Assembly (NCBI RefSeq): GCF_910592395.1
Contig: NC_088311.1
Location: 23,840,646-23,904,645, forward strand
Length of the DNA: 64,000 bases
Direction of reading: 5' to 3'
Source of the DNA: Lineus longissimus
Taxonomy: Eukaryota; Nemertea; Pilidiophora; Heteronemertea; Lineidae
How positions within the stretch are numbered: the first letter of the stretch is position 1; each line of letters opens with the position of its first letter. The notes below the pieces were generated by a model. It ran no database searches and was not told the DNA's origin. It saw nothing but the letters and a program-made list of their open reading frames with translations. The translations under genes and the position numbers were made by a program. This document shows positions 1 through 11,300 of this stretch, piece after piece.

Positions 1-444
1 TTCATAAGGAACAATCTGGGAGATAATGGTGTGAAATATCAGACGGAATAACACTTTTCTTTAGGATTTCTCAAAACTCTTTTCATGCTGCGTCGACGCA
101 AAACCCGGTTTAGGGGCGCCTGTACAAAAGGCCTATCTTACCACATGTACATGTATGTGCACACCTGGTCGCCAAAACTTAACCCACTAAGTAGCTACTC
201 ACCGCTATATGGCCAGTATCAACAATTATGACTAAAACGAGGAAGATGATGGCACCTGGAATGGAAAGCAACTGTACTGTGGAACCCCGGTTACACGACC
301 ACTCATGGGTCCGAGGTTAATTGGAGACGCGGTCGCGACCGATTAAGATAATTAGGCCCTTTGGTAGGGTTGAGGGGTAAATTTGGTCATCAGGACCGCC
401 CAATCCAGTGGTCGTGGCCTGGGTACCGGGTTGGTCGTGTTACC

Positions 445-463
445 GGGGGGGGGGGGGGGGGGG
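445..463. repeat. 19-bp poly(G) tract
   Basis: An uninterrupted run of 19 G lies within a G-rich stretch (about 370-560) containing several GGTTGGT/GGTGGTCG words. The surrounding bases 1-885 hold no exon I can support and are probably intron of the SLC15-like gene. Confidence 0.8.
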
Positions 464-885
464 CTTGTAATGGGTAATTAGAGAGGAAACCACCCGGGAC
501 CGACGATTCTTGGTCGTCGTAGCGGGGTGGTCACGTTATCGGGGTGGTCGCCGACCGGGGTTCCACTGTATATCAATTCAAGCTCAAACCAGTGCTTCCA
601 TCTGAAGGTGGAGTGGTGAACTGGCTTTGATAGTAAATTATCATCGGTTAAATCTGTTTACACGTTGGTCACTGGGGTTTCTTGCGACAGGTTTCCAGTT
701 TAAGCCAAAAAATAAGATAAAGCTGAAATGACTTCTTCATCCGTTGACATAATTTCATCTCTGTTGCTTGAGTGTATTTTGCGGTGCTCCCTTCTTTTAT
801 ATATATAATAAAAACAACAACTGTTTTTGTGATTTCACCTGTTTACAGTCAAATCGTGCGTGTGTGTTTCTTCTCGACCACTTAC

Positions 886-984
886 CGAGTAGAATAACGC
901 AGTTTGAAATAAAGAGTGATTTATATCGTCCGAGGACCGCATCAGCAATACCGCCAGCTACAGCTGGAATACCGTAAATAATAC
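886..984 (-). CDS. SLC15/POT peptide transporter, internal exon
   Basis: This 99-nt exon is bounded on the minus strand by a pyrimidine-rich acceptor ending TTTTTCAG and a donor GTAAGT. It enters and leaves in phase 1. It encodes IIYGIPAVAGGIADAVLGRY and then KSLFISNCVILL. The GGIADAVLGRY core matches the proton-dependent oligopeptide transporter (PTR2) signature, where an acidic residue and a GR pair lie in the loop after the second membrane helix of MFS transporters such as SLC15A4. It joins in phase to the exon at 1366-1567. Later exons would lie left of the window. Family-level call from motif and splice phase; the exact paralogue is unknown. Confidence 0.62.
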
Positions 985-1365
985 CTGAAAAATAAAAACA
1001 GTTTTCAATTATTAATTTCCTCGCACAATAATCCGAAGGCTTGAAACCGACTGCTACGGATATTGGTGATACATTATACACAGTAATGTATCACTTAGCT
1101 TGGAAATGATTTGAGAACGTCACTGATCCAGGTATATTAGAGGATGTAACTGTACAACGAATCGGTTGGAACATGTCACTGGACTGGAGAGTATATTATA
1201 TCATACCGGACTTGGAAATGATTTGAGAACAATTAGAGAACAGTATGTCACTGGTCTATTGGAATTGATAAGATGATGTCACAGGAATAGGAATTGATTT
1301 TCTAAACTAGAACATAACTGATGAGACTATGTCATTGTACGAGGAAATACTAGGATATCACTGAC

Positions 1366-1567
1366 CGATATAAAATCCATTGATGACGACCGTTGCAGTT
1401 TCGGATAACTTGAGGTCATTTTTGCAGAACCCCGGTATGTAGGCAAACGTACAGAATAGGGTGAACCTGCTGAGAACCTGAACAACCATGACAGCCGATA
1501 GTGCCACGGTTGTCTTGGAAGGCAGATGCAGCAACGGCCGTGTGTCGTCATAGTCATCGCTCCTGGT
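1366..1567 (-). CDS. SLC15/POT peptide transporter, upstream exon
   Basis: This minus-strand exon of 202 nt runs from an acceptor ending CCAATTTCAG (phase 0 entry) to donor GTCAGT (phase 1 exit). It encodes an acidic N-terminal stretch with TRSDDYDDTRPLLHLPSK, a hydrophobic helix containing VALSAVMVVQVLSRF, and a second segment ending ETATVVINGFYI. Joined to 886-984 it reads GFYI-G-IIYGIPAVAGG, as expected for helices 1-2 of a POT-family MFS carrier. The initiator Met is not in this exon, so a further 5' exon should lie to the right. I could not identify it. Confidence 0.55.
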
Positions 1568-3212
1568 CTGAAATTGGACAAGCCCGTGAAATAAAATGCA
1601 AAGGCCCGGGTTACGTGAATCAGCCCCTGCATGGTTGCGTGGAAAGGATGAGGTGTTCCACCCGTACAATTGGGTGCTAGTGACAGTTTCTGCGTGACTT
1701 CAAATCGGTGTGGCCATAGACAAGTACCACCAAAAGACACATGAAGGACTACTCTTCCATCACAGCAGGCACCTGTCGCCCCTAACATGCTTCCCGAAAT
1801 TGGTGGCTTGCATTGGAACTATCAGCGCCCCTTATGACATCACTATTTCGGACACTCAGCGCCCCATTTCTGGAAAGGTGTATAGAATATCTTGTTTAGT
1901 CTCGTATCAGCTTTTGTTAGCCTAGTGTGGGTAAATAACGATAACATTCGAATTTGGGTCAAATTTTTGACTATGAATGCCATTTGCGGAACAGAGTAGT
2001 CAAACGAACAGTCAGGTGGGTCTGCATTAGGCCCTCTGGCACGTGCACGTTCCCATTAGGTCTATCTGAACCGAGGACCGCGTCAAAATATTGAGATCAA
2101 TACAAGGAAGTAATGGTTGTTGGTAAATACTACATATAAATCGGCTAGAAAGATGCAACAAGTAGCCCTTTTGACTGTGACGTCACGTTACTTACATCTA
2201 CATCATGTTCGTCCATCGTTGACAGGATGATGGTCCTTCCTTTCCCCAGTGAGGTCGATCTACATTTAGGTCCTCATGGCTGCATTTCAGTCTTGGTTTT
2301 CCCCATGCACAAAATATATATGCCAAGATGTATATGCCTTACATGTGACATATATCATAGATCAACTTCCTGCTATAACTACACTCAGTGTCCTGCTGCA
2401 GTGTAATCTCATTGCCCTAGAGTATTTTTTCGATATGAGTAATTGCCGGGTCGCATTATAGTTATAAAGTTCCAGTGTAGGGGCGCGGCAGACCAAGAGA
2501 GAACAGTCAAAACGCATTCTGAACCATCAGAGTTAATCGGTTCATTACCTCCCCTCATACGGAGTCTGGGTCGGCGGTTGAGGGTCAAGATGCCAAAACG
2601 TTACACCGACACTGTTAGCAGAGTCATTCAAATAAACTTTCATTTGAAAGACTCTGCTTTTGTTAGGGACCAAATTCCCCTACTTCAAAAGTCTGTGTGC
2701 AAATATGCGTTCGTAACAATCTTGTTCTGATATATATTTGATTGAGGTAGTGCAATCAGGGCGAATTGTATCAAGAAGATATTCTAAAAGGTCGTGTTAG
2801 GTATGCGAATATTGTCCCCAGATTTAGCCGAGCAGGGTGATTTCTCGATATTTGCCTTCATGCTATACAAGGAGTTAAACGAATCCTGTGTCACATGAGT
2901 AAGAAAAAGGGAACGTGGATGGAAAGGGAGGCGGCGTTTACAGCGAAATCAGTGAAACATGTCAGTCTAGCCAAAAGCGGAAGTTATGACATCATTCCAC
3001 GTGATTTCATGCCATGTTGTTGTCCAGGATCGTTGTCCTTTTCATCGCCAACAATCATGGGAGGCTATAATTCATTGCACACAACACCTTCCGTCAAAGT
3101 TTGGAACTAGGCTACTGCTTGCAGTGTATGTTGTATAGTTGCGAGGGTATCGATCGCTTGGCAAATTCCCAGAGCAGAGGTATATATAGGTTTTTAACTC
3201 AGAGCTGGATGT

Positions 3213-3300
3213 GCTGGCCTAGCTAGGTGGTTACTTCGCATTAGTGACTACTAAACCCAGACTTTCGTTCTGTTACGCTGGTTCGAGCCCCGTCGCGGGT
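3213..3300 (+). repeat. tRNA-like SINE head
   Basis: A pol III box A-like word TGGCCTAGCTAGG (3215-3227) is followed about 53 bases later by a perfect box B word GGTTCGAGCCC (3280-3290). The flanks do not fold into an acceptor stem ending in a normal tRNA 3' end, so a tRNA-derived SINE remnant is more likely than a functional tRNA. The rest of 1568-5300 is intergenic or 5' flank in which I see no supported gene. Confidence 0.45.
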
Positions 3301-5375
3301 GAGAATCTGCTGAAACCTCCGGCGCCATCCAGCACTTTTTGGGTTTTTTTAATGACATTTTCTGTCAGAAAAAGTTTAAAATCCATCTAACAGATTTACC
3401 ATTTTAACATACATGTACTTAAGCAAGATAACATCATGATGGTGTATTATGACATCTGAACAAACTCAGAAAACGTGATGACCGCCTTAAAGACAATGTC
3501 ACATTAAGTCAGTCGCATCATAATGTGTCCCATTACGTCCTCTATGCTTCCTGAGTTTCATTGCCTTTCACTCGGTACTATAATCGAGTCCCCAGTTAAC
3601 TCCCTATGTGCAAGGGGAGGAACATACTCTGGTAATCGAGGATGCCATTAAAGGGAGACTAGATAGGATCAAGGAGGTTCTATTTGATAAAACTTTCTTG
3701 TATGAAAGGACCAAATATATTTACAGAAGGTCGCCGATGGATGCTCTTCAGGATGATTAGTCCAGAGTCTCTACCAAGTAGTTAACGTGTTTCCATGGAG
3801 ACCCGCAACAATCACACCTATTTGACCCAATAAATTATGGGTCCGCCTCATAGAGGTTAATGGTACTTGTTTATAACGACAGTGCCGTGCCTTTAATTAT
3901 TATAGGCCTATGTCCGGGGGATACTACAGCCCGGCAAGTCCCTCGTGTTATCTGATGTCGGTGTAGAAGTTTGAGTGTCCAGGAAGACGTAATCCGAGGA
4001 ACAAAGAATTGTATGATGCACTTTATTCTCCAAGCTGTTGGCGGTTATGGCCCCTATAGAACCATGTCATTGAATATCATAAAAACGGGGCTGGGCTCTT
4101 TTTCCGGGGGGGGGGGGGATATACTATATCCGTCACACCAGTGTAACAGTTTATTATGGTGACGTAAACTGTTTGTCTCCCGGACACTCTATTCCCGGGA
4201 TCTGATGTGACCGCATGGAACTCATCCCTGGCGGCCAAACTCCTTGATCACAGTATATAAAAGGTTCTTCATAAATTTTGATGACTCTCAACAAAATCGA
4301 AATTTGGCGCGCTTCTTAGCAGCGCCTCTAGTGTCAAGATTGGTCCCACGGGTGACGACGATTTTATTTTGTTGATTCATTGTCATGGCACGATCTTTCT
4401 TCGAAATGAACTGCTGGTTTATGTATGTTGAATTCGGCGAGACAAAAAATTTTAACTTTATTTCTTCTATGAAGATTGCCTGTTTTATTCACAGATGACA
4501 CAATTTGATCATTATTGTGCACTTGCGGCTTTATGCGCCAATTAATTTTATGTATAAAAATCGACGCCTAACTCTGGTGTGTGCATATTTAAGTTCTAGA
4601 AGTCCCGTTGGGTGGTCCAGTGGGTAGCCACTATTTCCAAGCAACGGGACCGACTCGGCGATGTCATGCATTTTTGGTACGTGCCGGACCCGTGCGTCAG
4701 GAATTCCTTGGGGAATCCCAGAACGTCACGGCTACATATTCGACCTTGACCCCATGGTGAACTTTGTGATTTACATATTTACACAACTTTACCCAGTAAA
4801 TGATTGCATTTCTGTCCATTTGAGGTTTGATATGACAAGGTGATTATTGGAGTGGTAACGAACGAGTTGACCATCATTCAAGATTATGTTTTCTTTGTAA
4901 ATTTGATGAAAACTGCCTGGTACTGGGTAAGATTTGCCTCTCTGTGACTGTCCGTGTCAGTCTTGGTCTAGCTGTGCTGTAAAAACAACATAACAATTAA
5001 CATGTAAACTGACAAGACATGCAACAACTGTCAGTCAATTTTGTAAGTTGTGTGTGAGTGTCATGGTGAGATGCTGATGATGAATCAGCTGTTTTCTCTT
5101 GCATGCATGCACTACTGACAGTCAGCTGTCAGTTAATGTATATCTTTTCCTGTGCTGGACAGCTCATTACACTCTGGACAACGCAGAGAGAGTAGGCCTA
5201 GTCGTCAGCGTAGTATAGCCTCGTCCCTCACCCTTTAGTCCGTGACAGGGGACTGTAAACTCGTTCTTTAAATACCAGTATTTCTCATTTCTGTTTTCAG
5301 TAGACCGTCCCAGACAAGTGACCTGTGATTCTCTGCCGCTGGTCAGTTTACCAGCCACACCTAGCCTTTGATTCT

Positions 5376-5385
5376 GCCACCATGG
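5376..5385 (+). promoter_or_regulatory. Kozak context of ABCA start
   Basis: The word GCCACCATGG surrounds the initiator at 5382, a textbook vertebrate-type Kozak match. It fixes the start, because the peptide that follows ([14 protein letters not shown]) aligns with the ABCA1/ABCA4 N terminus. A likely 5'-UTR acceptor (CTGTTTTCAG) ends at 5300, so an untranslated first exon probably lies upstream. Confidence 0.75.
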
Positions 5386-8300
5386 GCTTCTGGCTCCAAC
5401 TAAGAATCCTGCTATGGAAAAACTTCATGTTGCGAAAGAGGCAACCTGTAAGTATTGTCAGGCATGAGATGAAAAAATGGCTACAAGACTCCAGTCGCCT
5501 TAAAAAAGAAGGCGTAGTATAGTTCACCTGACCTTATTTACTCCTTGAGCACAACATGTAGAGGGTTTCATATTGCAAGAGCCTAATGCATTTCATTTTT
5601 ATGCGTTATCAAGCTACCTGAATGAGTTATGTTTCGACTCGGCAGCGATTACCTGCCTATAAGACATCTCACTGCCTTAATTCACACAATGTACTTTATC
5701 AGATATCGACAATTCTTTTCAGGGCCGAGTGACTGTTGAGATCGTGTGGCCGTTGTTACTGTTTCTTATCCTTGCCTGGGTTAAGACGAGGGGATTGCAA
5801 GAAAACATTCATGAATGTAAGTATAGAGCAATACATGAGTGGCCTGAAATTGATGCCTCGTCCCTTGAGCCTGTCTGAACACCAAGTCACAAGGCCAGTG
5901 ACCAAAATTGATACCCTACTGTACATGTAGTTGGTGCTGTTGCCAGAAGAAAGGTCTTGGACTCCCAAAACAGCCCAAGCACTCAATCAGACAAAAAGAG
6001 CGTTGATCTATGTCGCAGCTGACTCTTATATACAATGCAATGCGTCCATTCAGCAGCACAGGATAAGAAACTAAAATCTCCAAAACTTTCTGAAGTCTCT
6101 TTTAAAACAGAAAGTCTGACAAGGTTTGAAAACTGTGTTGTGCCATGGATTCTCCTCTGGCTCTGGTCTTCTTTTTCTTCCTTAAAAGTGTTTGGGTTCC
6201 TGTTCTGAGGACCGTGATTCAATCATGTTATAATAGTATGATCATAGTATGCCACTGAAGTGCTTCAGTGCATCCGTTTATAATCTGGTATGCTACGAGC
6301 GACACTTGGTAGAGGATCATGAATTCACTGGCAGCCAGCTGCCATGCTTTGAGTAAAGGCATTATGTGCTCAAATTTCCTCCAACCGCAGTCCAATTTTG
6401 AACTCAGTAGAGTGGATGGCATTTTCTGTAAGACCATACAAAACATCATTGTTGCAATCGAGACGGGAGGTTCCAGCATTACAGTGGCTACTTTGAGGTC
6501 AGATCCATATTACATCAGGAGAAAATGTGACTCGCTCTACCAAAACTAGGCGCTTGTCGCATTTGAACTTGACAGGTTGATACGGACTTGTTGTTCATTT
6601 CCCTATTGTAGACCTTTTGTGAAATCTATTACAAACTGATTTGGTCACATTTCACAAAAGGTCTACAATAGGGAAGTGAAGAACAAGTCCGTATCAACCT
6701 GGCAAGTTCAGATGCGACACGCGCCCAGTTTTGGTAGAGCGGGTCACAAATATAGGTCATTTCTCAGTATGTGTCTTGAGAATATCCTTATAGAAAAGCC
6801 TTGCATAAAACAGTTGAATAAGGATTATTTTAATGCAAAATCTTTAGAATTTTGTGCAGTGACATATATGATGTCATATTGGCAGTGTGTCAAATCTGGT
6901 GTATACAATATGAATGCCGTACAGGGAAGTTTATGCATGATTGGCTAACAAGTGGTATATGTCGGTGCATTGGTACTACAAACTTTGCCATAACTGTAGA
7001 CAGTAAAACCTGCCATTTTAGCGCGCTATAGGACTGCTGTCTGTTTAACCACAAAGGTCCCCTTGTTGGGCCAACAGCAGATTCCTCTCCCTTCAAATCT
7101 TCTCGTGTCTCGGGTTTGTCTGCTCTTCTTGTGCAGAAATTAACAGGAGTCAGCATCCCTACTAAAGAGTTTTCTGAGGCAGGGCCTGATATTTTTTTGA
7201 TAGTTTTCTGAAATTTGCAAGTAGCTGTCATGAACAAGCGATGACTGGTTTGGTTAGAAACTCTTTGAACATATCCTGATTTAACATGACACGTCATGCT
7301 TCATGCTGATTATGTTCAATCTGATATTGGTTTGCGTAAGTTGATGCCTCAGGCACCTATTCCATAGAGCTATACCCTATACTATACTATACGCGAACAA
7401 TAGTTTCATGGTCATGCACCCTTTGTGAAGCCATTGTTCGCGTATAGTGTAGTATACCGTATACCTCTTATGGAATAGGTGCCTCAGAGTAGCATCCTTG
7501 ACTAATTGGTAACCTTAATTAGTGTTCGACTTCTGATTGATTTTTTCGGTAGCAGACGTACGTGTCACTGTATGATTGCGTGGGCAAAGTTAATGATTAA
7601 TGCTCTGTGATACCAAGAATTTAGTATTCTTGATGATACTGTAAGTTATATTTGTGATTTACATGTAATAACCCCCAAGGAGTGGCATGTTCTTCCATAC
7701 ACCATTCTCTTAATCTCGTAGGATAGCGTCCCCCCCCCCCACAACCCCCCATAGGAGGAGGACATTATCTGCCCTGGTGGGCAATGGTAGGCAGGCACGT
7801 TAGTGCCATCCCTATTGATTTGCAAAGTTTTATCGGCCGACCATTGATGCATGAATTACCAGCAGTAGGATCCATTGAAGGTCACTCACAAAGGTTGATT
7901 TTGCACAGTGAGGGCCTCGTTCTGAATCTCTTTCTTAGCTCGGCACCCCTGCACATGTGGTGTTCACATGTTTTATTCAAGTATTTTCCATGATTTTTGT
8001 ATGATATTGAAATTTTTCAAATTGACGAGGTATGATGTTGATCATTATGCACACATAAAGTGTATGACAAACAGCAGTATATAGAATAATATTTCTAAAG
8101 CCATTATATATATTAACAAAAGCCATTTATTCATTAGTAGGCCTCCCTGTCATCAGAACTTCTTTTTAGATCATAAACATATAATGAAATGTGCACCGAA
8201 CCACTGACACTGACTCAGTATAAAAATGCCTATTGACTTCAAGTCGTAAGCCTATTTTCTAACCCTGGACAAACCCCAACTCTCACATAAAGTGTCCTTA

Positions 8301-11300
8301 TTTCACAATTGACTGACCTGGTAAATATGGATATGTGTGTTGGAGACATCGTAGCAGATTACCTGAGTCATTGACATTATCAGTAAAGTGTAATAAATGA
8401 AGAAAAAAAGACCCCTTTCCAGCCCCCTTTCCAGCCCCCTCCCCCAAAATGAATTCCAAAGCCAGGATGGCTTTCAAATGGACTTCATCATAGAAATAGT
8501 CTCAGTTCCTTATTTTCCCTGAAGTGAAGCCACTAGTGCAGATTTAACAACCTGGAAGAGGGGGTTTGGTCCACAACTGTCTACGTGGTTGGGCCGTGAA
8601 AGTGTTAAGCTGGGGGTATAGGTAGCTAGTCAGTGGTTAGGTTTCATGATGCAATAGAAGATAATTACCATTGGGTTTGAATTTGGTGTACTAATTTCAT
8701 GTTTAGAAGCATGCCTCTGTTTCGAGCTGAAAAAGCCCAACTGAACATCCAGGATTTGGCAACATAACAACCTTGTTCAGGATCAGCACATGGATATTTG
8801 AAACTACATGTTGTGAAAGCATACCGCTTTATTGACGAACTTGAGTTAAATTTCTCGTTGCTCTCTTGCAGGTCATTATGATGGGAAGCCTATGCCATCA
8901 GCAGGACTTGGGCCATTCCTTCAGGGGATCATCTGCCATTCAAACAACACTTGCCATAAGACAGTGAGAGAAGATGAGCTCAGAGGAAGGGTAGATACAT
9001 TCAACAACTCGCTGTAAGTTTCATCATTTGACCTCCTTTAGTCAGGAGCCATCATCATTCATGCTGTTTGGCTTGTGATAAGACTAATGACAGACTTGCT
9101 ATAGGCATGCAATGAAGTTGTGATTGTTACTTTTTGTAGCTAACAGGCTATATTTATTAGCAGCAGCCCAGCTTATAACAGTTTAGCTGTATCACGACTG
9201 CATAAGATTAAAGGGAACTGGAACCGCCGAGCGATTTATTCAACTTTTCGACTTTCACCGCCCGAGAAAGTCAAACTTCCAACTTCCTATTCGAGTTCAG
9301 ATTTGTAGCTCCGCCCCCAGTGCCCGAGCATGCGCAGTTCAATTTGTTATTATTGAGAATCATGTGAGAATCACGTGAGTCATGCGATCTTTCATTCATG
9401 AGTTTTCGTAGTAAATTCCATAGTAGTGACGTCACTCAATGATTGACAGCTAGGCGCCATGTTTCATTCTAGCCTCGTTCTGATCACCCGATATGCGGGA
9501 AATGAAAACGAGGTCATACGAACTGGCTTGGCGGTTTCAGTTCCCTTTAAGGTGGATAGGATCAGGAACAAATAACCCAAATAAGTACAAACGCCCTCTA
9601 TCTATTTGACTTCAAATCTGCTTACCTTCTAGAATCTCGAGATTATTTCGTGATGTGGAGAATATACTCGGAAATAGCTCGGAAGTGGAAGAGATTACTA
9701 ATCTGATTGATGATTACAACACGCTGGAGACGATGGGTAATGTCATCACCAATGGATCGAGCAAAGGTACGTGGCTAAAACACAGTGGCTCAGGATGAGG
9801 ACTAGACTACTGGGCATAACGTGATCAGTCACCCATTTGAGTGTGGTGACCCCCAGGCCCAGCAGCTTACTCCGACTCTGATTATCTTCCATATAGCAAT
9901 TGCCATCTCTCAAATAGGAAGGGATGGTTAATGTCGTCCTCTGGATCTTCCCGTAACCGCCAAAACACTTTAGCATTATTGAAAAGACCTAATATTTTTT
10001 ACTCTCCAAATTCATTTCAGGTGGCATTAAGATCGGCAGCCTGTTTGTACATCCAGAGAACCTGAAGCAGACCATCGCCAAGCAGAACATCAGCTTAACG
10101 CCTGCTGTGGTGGATGATATTCTCAATGCACAGTTTGACCCTCAAGCAGTGAGTAATATTATACCAGGCGTAAATGTAGGCAATTTGATTTTTGACGCAT
10201 GAAATGCTGCTGCAAAATGACCAGAAATGTTCTGGAATGTTTGGTCATAGATTTCTGAACTGTCCTAGACCCGCACACAATTTTTATTGGAATCATTTTT
10301 GTTGTGGTTGTTATGATTGTTGGTTCCTGCCACAATTAAGAAAATAAAGTTAACCAAGACATTATTTATTCCCAATTTCAGTATCTAGAGTACATCACCG
10401 GACAAAACGCCTCGTCGTTACAAAACATATCTGCAATCGAACTCTTTCAAGACCTCCGCACATTCAACTGGTCCGAAGAGAATGTTAGAGAAATTGTATG
10501 CGATACTGCAACGAATACGTCCAAAACTGAGCAAATCATCATCTATCGCAATACTGCGGAGGCAGAATTGGTGAAGGATCAAGTGTGTAATCTTACCAGG
10601 GATGAGCTCACAACACTACTGAAGGATTTTCAGGATCAGTACAGATTCTGGAAGGTCATGGAGCAGGTCAGTAGGGCCCTGATAATCCACAAATTGGAAA
10701 ACTGGTATGGAAGTTGCCTTTACAAAACGCTGAATTTAGGGTTTTGAGATTTGAAAGGTGGATTTTGAGATGTCTTCTGGGTTTTTAGCATTTTTTAAGG
10801 AATTTGCAAAATGAAAAAAATGATTTTCAAGCTTCTATGCATTCTTTATTCCAGCTCTCTGAATATGCCATGAATAATACCGGCAAGCCCATCAATTTCA
10901 ACAACTCGACGTATCGAAGATGGCGGAATATTCTGGATGATGTAAGTCCTAAATCTCAACTTGGGACTCTCATATGCTGTCCTTAATAGAGAGGTGTCCT
11001 GAATTGAATGGAAACAACCAATTTTGGGACCATAACTAGTGTCCTTTATAGAGAGACTGTCCTTAATAGAGAGGTGTCCGCTAAGGGAGGTGCCACTGTA
11101 TAGTCTTTCATGAGTAACTTGAAGGTCAGAAGTATCTAAGATCACCCACCTTGCATAATTCTGACAACCTATGACCAAGAACAAGTGATTGTTAAGGGCA
11201 GCAATGTGGAATGTTGCCATTTTTAGGCTAAAGGCATGTAGTACCAGCCACTCACAAAATGTACGAGAACCGTAACCTTAAAAGTTGGAATCAGAAACAG

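Noticed and set aside
1327-1788. 153-codon minus-strand ORF
   Set aside because: It overlaps the SLC15-like exon in another frame, has no recognisable domain, and the transporter frame has both splice sites and family similarity.
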